A stretch of DNA of 64,000 nt from the NCBI GenBank assembly GCA_964019165.1, contig OZ025287.1, forward strand, positions 2,532,017 through 2,596,016. Reading direction: 5' to 3'. Positions 39,900-50,000 of the stretch are shown here, in pieces. The translations under genes and the position numbers were made by a program. The notes beneath the pieces are model-generated. The model saw nothing but the letters and a program-made list of their open reading frames with translations, was not told the origin of the DNA and ran no database searches. Position 1 is the first letter of the stretch; each line of letters starts with the position of its first letter. Origin of the DNA: Mastigias papua. Lineage: Eukaryota > Cnidaria > Scyphozoa > Rhizostomeae > Mastigiidae.

Positions 39900-40885
39900 G
39901 TAGATAAATTCTGGGAAGAAATCTGGCAAAAGAATGGGCAATTTAATCAACAAGCAGAATGATTGAAATTATTTCACCATTCATACTGTGCAAAAGCAAT
40001 ACCTAAAGATTATACAATTAGTAATGAAATTGTCCAGAGAGCAATAAGGAAACTTTAAGCAGAAAAGTCACCCGCACCAGACGTCATTACAGGTGTCTGG
40101 TACAAAGCCTGTCTTCTATTGTTCCATACATGGCAATACTATTTGAAAAATCTTTAGATAACACCGAATGCATCCCAGAACGGCCAGCTCAAGCAAAAAC
40201 TGTGCTGCTACCAAACAACGCCGAAACCCAAGTGGCTAAAAATTACCGGCCAATAGCTTGCTTAAGCATCATGCACAAGCTTTATACAAGCTGCTTAAGC
40301 ATGTTCCTTTGGGACCACTGTGAAATGAACAACATTATAACACCAGAACAAGCGGGAGGAAAGACAAATGTCTGGGGAACTACTGAGCACCTTTTGGTAA
40401 ATAAGACCGTTCTAAAGGAAGCGCGGTCAAAGAGGCGTAACCTCTATTCAGTTTGTCTCGACTACAGAAAGAAATTCGACTCAGTACCTCATGAATGGCT
40501 GTTACATGCGCTCAAGTTAGCCAAAACCCCGGAGAAGCTACTCGTAGCCATCAGGGAGCTTACAAAAATTTTGTCCACCACCAAATTACATCTTAGCGGC
40601 ACCAAAGAGAGCATTACGACCAAGACCATCAAAAGGTTATGCAGCTGACAACAAGCGAACAACAACTATTACACACAATTTCTTTATTGGTGATCTCAAG
40701 CTGTTTGCAGGGGCCTTAAATAATCTCAAGAAACTCCTAGATATTGTTACTACATTCTCGAAAGACATTGATATGCAGTGTGGGGTAGACAAGTCTATAT
40801 AGCCAAGCGCCCTTAGAAACGAGCGATCTAGTTATACGACCTGTGGAGGAAGGCGATACTTACCGATACTTAGGTCATACTTATA
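39900..40885 (+). pseudogene. Decayed R2/R4-like LINE reverse transcriptase
   Basis: Reading through frameshifts: SPAPDVITGVWYKACL, NYRPIACLSIMHKLYTS, TPEQAGG, LDYRKKFDSVPHEWLL (RT motif A region), FFIGDLKLFAG (equivalent of the catalytic YxDD box, with the first Asp replaced by Gly), FSKDIDMQCGVDKS and EGDTYRYLGHTY. Order and spacing match site-specific-type LINE reverse transcriptases. The longest open piece is 40130-40648. Stops, frameshifts and the missing catalytic Asp show that it is inactive. Confidence 0.85.
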
Positions 40886-40970
40886 TTTGCTTACCTATTT
40901 ATTTACTTACTAACTTACTACTTACTTTCTAGATTAATTACTTATTTGGTTACTTACTGATGGATGTTTC

Positions 40971-41352
40971 TTATCCTCTGTAGCCTTACTTTTTTCTTTT
41001 TAATTTTGAAAATTTATTTGCTCTGTCCTTGTTCTATTGTTTAGAACCGGACTATTTTTATTGTAGGGTCTGCTGGGGTAAAGTGGGTAACCTGGGGTAA
41101 AATGGGGTAAAATGGGTAATTGGCCATTTCGCAAACTAATCACATGTTGTCTTTCTTTCATACCTAATTTATGCAATTTCTTATAGAGAGGTGTTGTACC
41201 AAGTCAACAAAATGTCACTTTGCTCTTTCATTGCCATAAGTCAATAATAATGATGCAAATATTCACTTACCCACTTTACTCCGAGTTACCCATTTTACCC
41301 CAGTAGATCCTACATACTATTGTAGTAATGGAATATATTCAATGAAGCCTTA
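40971..41352 (+). repeat. LINE 3'UTR unit, copy B, interrupted by a transposon
   Basis: TTATCCTCTGTAGCCTTAC to TGAAGCCTTACTTATTTAC. The unit is split at TTATTGTA by the element at 41066-41310. Copies A and C show the uninterrupted site. Confidence 0.85.
41066..41310. mobile_element. 245-bp MITE with long inverted ends and TA duplication
   Basis: Begins GGGTCTGCTGGGGTAAAGTG and ends CATTTTACCCCAGTAGATCC, an inverted repeat of about 27 bp. TA occurs on both sides (41064-41065 and 41311-41312), while copy A of the host repeat has a single TA at that position. A TA target fits the Tc1/mariner group. Internal GGGGTAAAATGG phrases repeat. No coding capacity. Confidence 0.88.
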
Positions 41353-41361
41353 CTTATTTAC

Positions 41362-41690
41362 TTGCACTGGGCTACGTCCCTAAGGAATTGAAAACCAACT
41401 TGGAAAAATTGAACTTAGATGAGACGGAAGTAAAAACCATTACGAGAAAATTACAGACTATATCGTTCTCAGGAACTGTTAAAATTGTGAAAACTTTCGT
41501 GGGATTCATAGTGTAAAATCTAGTCTACAACTGATTGATGTGTCATATACCCAAGCCTCCTGTTGCTTTACTTTTTAATCTTTAACCTGGAAACATTCAT
41601 GTGCTCTGTCCTTGTTCTATTGTTTAGAACCGGACTATTTTTATTGTATGTACTATTGTAATGGTAGAATATATCGAATGAAACCCTTAC
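41362..41690 (+). pseudogene. LINE C-terminal fragment plus 3'UTR unit, copy C
   Basis: One open frame reads LGYVPKELKTNLEKLNLDE, continues to KLQTISFSGTVKIVKTFVGF and ends at a stop near 41516, like the C-terminal end of R4-type LINE proteins. The 3'UTR unit follows (41552-41690) with AGAACCGGACTATTTTTATT and the tail CCCTTACTCAC. Confidence 0.75.
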
Positions 41691-41694
41691 TCAC

Positions 41695-43143
41695 AATACA
41701 ATAAACATTTCCATCATCTGACAATGACGGCGCAGTGACATAAACTTCATCAAACATCACTTCGCAAATGTTAGGTGATCCAACGTAGGTGGCCAAATGA
41801 GTCCAACGATTCACCCACCTGTCAATGATATAGTTTTAACTAGCAACCTGATTAAAATCATGTCGTTCAAAATTTCCCTAATGCGAAAATAATGAACGGT
41901 GAATCCGCAAATAGCCTATGTAGCTAAACAAATATGATAAATTTGATTGAGATATATAAACCAGAATTGGGCTTCGAGGATAATGATAGTATGCAAGTAC
42001 ATTAGATTTAGGAGTAACTAAAATTGAAACAGAAACAGAAACAGTAATTAAAACAGAAATCCTTTGCGTATCGTGGGGCCAGTCTCTGGAATAGTCTCGA
42101 TTTGGATACAAAGATAGCTCCAACAGTCAATGCCTTCAAGTTCAAACTCAAGGAAAAATAATCCTTTTGTATATATTGAAGTGCATTGTGCATATTTATA
42201 TTTATATATCTTTGATTTAGTTATATTCCACTATTTTTATTTTAAATTTTGTAGTATATAACTTTTTAATTTTTGCAAGTAGTTTTTGCTGGGTCAATTG
42301 TAAAACAGTAAAACAGTATCACAGTTTTAAACTGAATTTGTACCCTGGGTAAATAATTTTAAAATGAAATGAAATGAAATTGAAACTGCGATGGAATGAA
42401 AAGACCCTCCTAAAAGATGTAAAAATGAAATGAAATGAAATGAAATGAAATGGGGCTGCGATGGTTCCCCTGTACAAATTTGTTGAGAGAGGAGCAGTGC
42501 CAGTAAATAACTTACCCTTGAGCATCGATTTGAAAGTGTGGCCCGATTGGTCAGTTGGTAGAGCATTTGACGCACACAGTCAGGGGCCGCGAGTTCGAAT
42601 CCCGCCCGGGTCAGTTATTTTCTCGCACTTTCAATTTTACTTGTAATCGAAAGTGTTTGCCCTGTGCAGTACATTTACAGAAGCCATCTTTTGAGATTTT
42701 GTAGAGCAGAGATAAAACCAAAGAGATAAATAATTCACTTGGTTCTTCCAATTGTCCCTTGCGGAAGCTCAGTAAGTGGAGCTTGATCGCTGCTGACTTC
42801 CTTAGCTTGTATTAGAACAACTTGCTTATCGATTCTTGGATCAATACTTATCGACAATTTCGGCGAATTTAGCGGCCACTCTCTTTCAAATGGAAAATCT
42901 ATCGGAATCTCACTATCTCCTTTGCAATCTTAAGATAGTCTCTTTTGCATTGATTTCCAGTTGATTTCGATTGAGAGTCGTACGGTATTATCGCAAAGTC
43001 GATTTAAAAATCGTTAGGTCAGCATACATGCGTTAATTGATTTATGGCCACTCACCTGCCTCAGACAATAAATGCCGCTCTTGGGCACACGTCGCAAACA
43101 GAATTAAATCACTGTTAAGTACGAAAAACCAATCTACGCTCAT
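41695..43143 (-). CDS. Unrecognised gene, three 5' coding exons
   Basis: Minus-strand exons 43056-43143 (ATG, MSVDWFFVLNSDLILFATC), 42739-42928 and 41695-41818 join in phases 1 and 2 to give 132 codons without a stop. Donors are GTGAGTG, GTGAATT and GTGAGTA. Residues are protein-like throughout (for example DFPFEREWPLNSPKLSISID, QAPLTELPQGTIGRTK, RWTHLATYVGSPNICEVMF). After the last donor the frame reaches a stop within 16 codons, so either the protein ends there (about 147 residues) or more exons lie to the left. No domain was recognised. The repeated hydrophobic/beta pattern could be a propeller or jelly-roll fold. The last donor lies in LINE-derived sequence. Introns hold a LINE remnant and a tRNA-like element. 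Confidence 0.6.
42030..42455 (+). pseudogene. LINE 3' end with (AAATG)n tail
   Basis: The frame ending at 42161 reads QKSFAYRGASLWNSLD and VNAFKFKLKEK-stop, the typical C-terminus of CR1/L2/Jockey-type LINE proteins. It is followed by an AT-rich 3'UTR and two ATGAAATGAAATG tracts (42362-42380 and 42425-42452). It sits in an intron of the minus-strand gene. Confidence 0.75.
42540..42613 (+). tRNA. tRNA-like sequence (pseudogene or SINE head)
   Basis: 74 nt with acceptor GGCCCGA/CCGGGTC, D-arm GGTCAGTTGGTAGAGC, anticodon stem TTGAC/GTCAG, and T-arm GCGAG-TTCGAAT-CCCGC with a good B box. The anticodon loop GCACACA lacks T33, and the D and T stems each have a mismatch, so it is probably not functional. 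The predicted anticodon would be ACA. Confidence 0.45.
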
Positions 43144-44190
43144 TTGATTTTGGAATAATCTTTATCCTTCTCGTACAGCGTCTGAAATGTATATTGATAT
43201 AAGAACCTAGTTGCGGTGTTGTAGCCTTTGAGGTCCTAACAATCCTCAGGTCAGTCAGTGTGTGACATACGTTGGTAACACAGTCAAGTTGGATATAAAT
43301 GTAGCTGCATAAGAATGAATTCAGCATGTATGGAAATTGAATCCAGACAAATTCCTCTCTTTGATGGTGGGACTCCACGTTACCGGCTGTATAGAAATGA
43401 AACAAAAATAAAGTTCCATTTGAATTGAAAAGCTGTTCTCTGGGCCTAGGAGACGTATTCTGATCCACAAAAGACATGCACTCTGCTCAGTGCGATTTAG
43501 CAAACTATCTTCGTAGTTTTTATGCTATTGCTACTAAGTCCCTCCAATGAAAAATACGTCAGGCCGCCACTGCACTTGGCCAACGTTTGCATGAAACAGT
43601 GGGTTACATTAGCAAACGCTAACGGTATTGGTCTTCAGGCTATCCTGTCGTTTCATATAGAATCCTTCCATTTGCAGTTTATAAGCGTACGTGGAAATCA
43701 AACAGGAACATTGGACTGCAATTTATTTAGTATGCCAATGCACAGTCTCAGCACCTTTGGACTTTACCTTCTTTGTGTGCATGTCTTGCTTAATAGTTCT
43801 ATCTCACGATAAGTTTTAACTATTAGATAAATAAGTATGCGAGCAATTTAATGACTTACGAGTATCCCAATTTCTCCAGGACCAAGTTTTTTATTCATGC
43901 AAATTCGTATAGAAAAGTCTCAGGAGGTCGCAGATTTCTGGAAAGATATAATACATTTTTGTTTCATATCATTTCCATTTACATAATTTTCTGTCACCTC
44001 TAAGGCGCATATTTTACTGTACGCTGTACTAAAGGGCATGGTCATCAGGTGAAGTCCATCAAAATCACCCCCCCCCCTAGTCTGTGATGGCTGGTGCCAC
44101 CCCTGATTCTATGCTCGCCGATTATCAACCAACGTTAACTTGCCAAGATAAGTTACCGCTAGAGTTGTGCATAGTAATGCTTTAACTTGC
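43144..44190. other. 5' flank of the unrecognised minus-strand gene
   Basis: Contains open frames on both strands without domains. 44020-44105 is a short repeat: ATCACCCCCCCCCTAGTCTG with GCCACCCC, matching the complement of 49885-49965. AGGCCGCCACTGCAC near 43562 resembles a transposon end. Confidence 0.35.
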
Positions 44191-44194
44191 CTGC

Positions 44195-44340
44195 CTGCCA
44201 TTCAGGCCATCGTGCTGTAGTTATTCGGTAGTTCCGAAATTGTGATAATGCGCTACCATCAAAGCGTATCGAAGTGGGATTCGAACCGCATACACCCACT
44301 CTTTTAATCTATTAAGACCGCACCGCTGGTCAGCGTCATG
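44195..44340 (-). repeat. tRNA-derived SINE-like element
   Basis: Minus strand: GACCAGCGGTGCGGTCTTAA (A-box-like), then GTATGCGGTTCGAATCCCAC (a perfect pol III B box). The arrangement resembles a tRNA-Leu/Ser-type head. No tail defined. Confidence 0.5.
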
Positions 44341-44360
44341 CTCAAAATTAACCTACTGTT

Positions 44361-44570
44361 CTCTATGATTAGTATGGTATAGCAATTGGAGCTCAATTGT
44401 ACTCGTGCAAAATCTGTCATTCTGCTCATGAAAACCTGCGTTACATACCACCACACCTACTCTACCCTATGATTACTATGGTTTAGCAATTGGAGCTCAA
44501 TTGTACTCATACAAAATCCGCCGTTCTGCTTATGAAAACCTGCGCTAAATACCACCACATGATCTATTCC
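44361..44570 (+). repeat. Diverged tandem duplication, about 104-bp period
   Basis: AGCAATTGGAGCTCAATTGT with ACTCGTGCAAAATCTG at 44381 recurs at 44485 with about ten percent differences; both copies continue to CATACCACCACA or AATACCACCACA. Confidence 0.85.
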
Positions 44571-46379
44571 GTGATTAAACCAAGCATGAAAATCTGGCTT
44601 TGCAGCTTTGCGTCATTTGGGCATTTCCACCTATTCTCAAAAGTAGTCGGAAATAGTATATATATAGTATGTTGTCTTAAACCGTTGAGGTATATGATAG
44701 AGGAACTAAGTTTCTGCCTCACTTACCCAACATGAAATAGATGAAAGTTACAAAAGAGGAAATATTGTCCCAAAATTGATGAAGAATCTGTCTTAGTGCC
44801 GAGGAAAATAAATTCATAAATTATGGAATTAAATGTGGAAAAGGCTGACAAAGCGAAAGAATGTACACGCACATTGAAAACGATGTGAGTTGAAAAGAAT
44901 GGTTCAAAACTCAAGCTTATGATATATAGTTTAGTTAGAGAAATGGAGTTTATGAAGCTTGGGGAAAAAAGCAAAATTAATAAATTATAATTCAAACATA
45001 GTTTAATTAAAAGGTAAATTATGAAGGAGTGTGTGAAACTATTGTCACAACAAAAGGCATTGAGGATATGATGAATATATAAAGTATATAATGGAATGCT
45101 TCCAGATTGAAAGTGACGTTACACCAGAAGTGTTAAACTTGAACAGAGTGTTGTGTTTATGTATGCCAGTAGAAACAAACGAAGAGTTAAAAACCAGCAA
45201 CTTCGAATAGTAATAAACATATACAAAATAGTGAATATAAGAGGAGTAATATAGAGCAACTATAAACAAATAGGGCAAAAACGATAACCCCAAAATCTAA
45301 TTTCTAGTTCATGAAGCCCAGTTGTCAAAACCCCATTCTCTAATCGCACTGTCCAAAACTCCAATACTGCAATACTAGACGTCCGATCTGTCCCTTCGTA
45401 GCTCTTACCTCTCCAGGTGATTCTACCTTTAAACATCTAGAAATGTAACCAGTCAATAATATCCAATAAACATAGCAAGGAAATTGGCAAATTTAAAATA
45501 TAATCTATAACAGAACCAATAACAATAGAGCAGCACTACAAAAGCAATATTGAATTAGTGGACAATTTCAAAGGATCTCGGTCCGTTCTATATTCCAATC
45601 CCTGTTGAGCGCCATAGCATAGGACTAGGGGTGTGGTTTCATTTTTTGCATTACAATCATTGTTCATGGCAGTCAAGCAAGACATGGAAGTTTTGCCGAA
45701 AGTGCAAAAAAGATGCATCCGAAAGCAAATTTATCGCTGCCATCACATATCATAGCTGCAGTTTCGCAACTAGCGGAAAGTCCTAAAATTATCCCTCTCT
45801 TTTTGTACATCTGCTTGCTACTAATGCATCCATTTTGAAAACTCCTAATTCAACACATTGTGTGAAACTGCAAATGGTGCGTAGAAGCTTGTAGGAAAGG
45901 GCTTGCTGAGGTAGGGAATATGAGGTTGCCACACTTCTACTGTTGCAGAAGTAATGTGTTTACTTGTTAGTATGACAGTCATGACTTGTCAGTACTTATG
46001 CTGCCTTTTACAAATCTTCTAGTAAATGTCGTATCTACCCCCCTCCCACTTAGAAGTCCTTGGCACGCCACTGCTGATCGATATGTACAATGCTTGATAA
46101 TTCACGTCTCTTGCAACGCTTAACATCGTCAGCAACTAACTCCATCCAAATCTACCCTTCTATTTTTCTCCTCCATGCCTACTGATGACGCTGTACAACC
46201 ATCCATGTCTAAATTGTCTAAATATTATATATAGCATGTAAGAAAATGGTTTATAATAAAGTATTAGGAAAGTTCAGTAATGAATTTCTGGGATCAATGA
46301 GAGTTGATACACCATATACCTTTAAAGTTCATCTATTCACACAAGACGATCAGTGCTGTTACTTAATATGTATAGACTT
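44571..46379. other. Intergenic region without recognised genes
   Basis: AT-rich. CTTGGCACGCCACTGCTG near 46059 resembles the end of a non-autonomous hAT element (read from the other strand CAGTGGCGTGCCAAG). No exon supported. Confidence 0.35.
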
Positions 46380-46540
46380 CCTCTGGTAATTTGTTCATTA
46401 GAGTGTTTTATTTGTGCAGTGTCTATCTGTCTGTGTTAAAACTGTAGTGCTAGATAGACTTAGCTGTTCTTGCTAAGGAAGTCTTAAAATAGTTTCAGTA
46501 CTGAAATCATAAAAAGCTAAGAAAATTTCAGTACTGGGAA
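46380..46540. repeat. Copy of the TTTCAGTACTGAAATC dispersed repeat
   Basis: AGAGTGTTTTATTTGTGCAG, TCTATCTGTCTGTGTTAAAAC, GTTCTTGCTAAGGAAGTCTT and TAGTTTCAGTACTGAAATCA align with the 24585-24880 copy in the same orientation. Confidence 0.6.
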
Positions 46541-47067
46541 AAGAAATCTTTCTTGTAAAAAACGTATATTCCATGAGAAGCAGCAAACTCGTAATTTAGA
46601 TTAAAGTAACTGTCCCTTGCATACAGGAAACGCCTTGACTAATACAGCCACTTAAAGCATGAAAATTAGGCAAAATTCCTTACTGAATGCTAGCTATATG
46701 TTTTATAGAGATCTCGTTTTGGAGAACGCTGAGGAGATCAAGTTCATGTTGCAGATAGACATCAAAGAGGAGCTGACAATATGGTAAGTGGTCTTTGTGT
46801 TGCTTTTTACCTGATGCGGAGCTGGAGAAATATATAGACTAGAACTAGACATATCTCCCAAGCGGACACAACACTGATAGCTCATATGCTGAAGAACAGA
46901 CCAAAAACCTGTTAGTTAAAGGTGGAGTGTTTCAAGCCAGGTGGAAAATATATGATGTATTCGTGTTTCAACACACCTGCAATTTTTCTAGCATAATAGA
47001 AGAGATTTATCGGAGCACAGTGCAGTCATTCAAGAACTTTTTAAGTGAAGGAAAGTCAGAAGCTGTG

Positions 47068-50000
47068 ATGGAAAAGGCACTTGGCTCGATAACTCAGATA
47101 AAAACAGGTAGATTAGCTTCAGTATTTTACGTGTAGGCAAGAAAGCAATTTTCGAGTACAAACGGTCGCATCTATGTCTGCATGATAATTAGTAAGAGCA
47201 GGATGAGGCTAGAGAAGTAAGCACACTTGTGTTAGTTTTAGCCGACTGTAGGAGATTTACACTGATAGAAGTGACAGAACAGAAAGAGATGTGATAAGCA
47301 GGCTGCTTTCGATCAACTTGGGTCATTTAGCCATAGTCTGTAGTGATGAATGGAGAGGCAAGTTCATCAGCACGTTCGCGGCTAATCTTGCTGTTTGAAA
47401 TGCATTTTGTGATGTTACTCTCTCTGATTTAAATCGTCTTATACGAAGCAACAAGAAATTTAGTCAATTCGTCTCTCAGGCATCCTTTCACTTCTAATTC
47501 ACTACTATAAATCGGGTGTCTATTTAACGAAGATATTTGTCCCCTTACTCCTTGCAGCTCACGGAGATCTTCCTTGCTAGGTCGTAGTCTGGTAAACAAA
47601 TATACCCAACTTTTATCTCTGCTAAAACCGGCAATTTTCGGATCATCTAGAGACCTTCAATGAAGTATTAAGCTTTATTTGTTATAACTATTCCAGTGCT
47701 TGCTACATACTGTAGTTGCCATCAACTTAGGTTTTATGAAAAATTAATTAGAAAACAAATAAATATTGCTTTAGAACTGGTTTAGTATTAGAGTAATAAA
47801 TGCCCTAAATTGTTTTCTTTAGACAGAGTTCTTTGAAAGTACCTGTGGATTATATGCTTTGAATCTCTTTTAAGATTTACAAGTTGACTAAAATCCTGCA
47901 GCAGTTTTTTCATAGGTCGTATAAGCTTGGATGACACACAATATTTCTTGCAGCTACTTATTCGAATTGTGATATGCTGAACACTGTATGCTTCTCCTAA
48001 GAAGCCTAAGAGTTTGTTTTTAGATACACCAAGTATTCCTGTACTTTTAGTGTTTGGAGATCGTTTTTGTTAGAAACTTCTTGTACGACAACGGAGGCTT
48101 GAGCTTCTGTTCCTAACAGTATCGATAATTGCCTTAAACATTGTATATACGAATTGATCTTAGGACGGCTGTTGAACATCCCTTGCGCTGTTTGTGGGGA
48201 TAATTCTTCTGGAAAGCATTATGGTGTTTATGCCTGTGATGGATGTAGCGGATTTTTCAAACGCAGCATAAGGAAAGATAGGTAGTCAACTCTTCAATAC
48301 TTCTAGATAGATAAACTCTTGGGCATAGATTCAGAAAATTTTTCATATTTAATTATATATTTCAGCCTAAGTCTTTCAGCCGATCACTAGATTGAGGCTA
48401 TCTATTCCGGCATTTGTGGCAAATGAGTTTACGTTGCGTTGCGATGTTTATAGATATACATTGATCTGTAAAAGACTGCTAGTCTCAAAGTAATGTACAT
48501 GTTATGTTATGTTATGTTATGTTATGCTATGCTATGCTATGCTATGCTATGCTATGCTATGCTATGCTATGCTTTGCTATGCTATGCTATGCTATGCTAT
48601 GCTATGCTATGCTATGCTATGCTATGCTATGCTATGCTATGCTATGCTATGCTATGCTATGCTATGCTATGCTATGCTATGCTATGTTATGTTATGTTGT
48701 GTTGTGTTGTGTTATGTTATCTTACGTTGTGTTATATTTTGTTATGTTGTGTTGTGCTATGTGTTATATTCTATTATGTTATGTTATACTATGTTATATA
48801 TTGTTTATTATATATCATGTTTTGTCATCTTGTTGTCGATACTATGGTATGTTATTTTATGCTATGTTAATGCTTATGACGGCAATACCACAATTCGTAT
48901 GTTAGAAAGATTTTAGTATCTAGAATAGGAATTATGCATCTAATTTGTTTAACTTTCGAAGGTCTATCAACTATGCTGGAATAGTCTCTTCCTTTAATAC
49001 ACTAACTTAGAGGAATCGCTCTGTTCAATTTTCAAATTGAAATATCAAAGAATAAAACTTTAGCTTGGAAGGGTGATGAATGCCAATGCTAGTGTCGGCT
49101 CAGCAGGAGATTTTTGCCATTCTTATGTTTTACTATTATGAGTGCGTTGGCTTTTATTTCCTGTAATAATGAATTGATTTCCGAGGCCTCATAAATTTTC
49201 TTCTAAAAAATCACAGGCAATTCCATTCATTTATTTATTCATTCATTCATTCATTTATTTATTCGCTCGTTGCTACAATCTGTGCTAGTTTATTACTGCC
49301 ATTATTACTCTCCTCACAGGCGTTATACGTGCAGACAGGTCCAGCACACAAACGACGGTATTGACAATGGGAGAAAGATAATCTGCCCCGTTGACAAGAT
49401 GCATCGTAACCAATGCAGGCACTGCCGTTTACAAAAGTGCTTTCAAGTACACATGAATAGAGACGGTAACATTCATCTACTTTCTCTGGCTCATTTTCAA
49501 GAAAACTATTATGTAGATAGAACTTTTTTATGTGCACCGTTGATGTGGTATCTCGTACAGTGTCCTTTCTGACATTTTGTATCACACAAGAAAAGACATT
49601 TTGATAACGAATGCTGTTTTATATTTTAGCTGTCCAACATGAACGGGGGCCTAGGAATTCTACCTTGAAGAAGCAGCAGCTGCAGACTTCCCGCGGTATT
49701 CAAGGTCCCTCTGCAACCGGATCAATTTCAGTGAGCCAGTATGCCAGCAACTGCATAACCACGGATATTATGCATGCCCTACTAAAAGCAGAACCTAAAG
49801 GTATCAGCAGAGGAAAGAAGAGTCACTGTATTGATGATATCCTGTACGACGGCAAATATGAAAAGGTAAAGTAAATATAGTCTGCCTGCTAGCGGCGGCG
49901 CCAGCCACCACAGACCGGGGGGGGGTGATTTTTACAGAGCACGCCCTTTGCTACAGTACAATAAAAATTTGTAGCTAAAGAGTGCCAAACAGCTAAACTA

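Noticed and set aside
43115..43477. 120-codon minus-strand frame over the first exon of the unrecognised gene
   Set aside because: Out of frame with the phase-consistent exon set; contains low-complexity, non-protein-like composition.
44723..45293. Minus-strand hydrophobic frames as membrane proteins
   Set aside because: AT-rich sequence with Phe/Ile/Leu/Ser bias expected by chance; no start context or splice sites.
46927..47136. 69-codon frame as a separate gene
   Set aside because: It starts at GTG and has no ATG until 47068. Only its last 13 codons fit, as the first exon of the nuclear receptor.
48493..48916. Poly-MLCYA open frames
   Set aside because: Pentanucleotide (ATGCT)n repeat translated in several frames; same for poly-LHYIT at 51362-51608.
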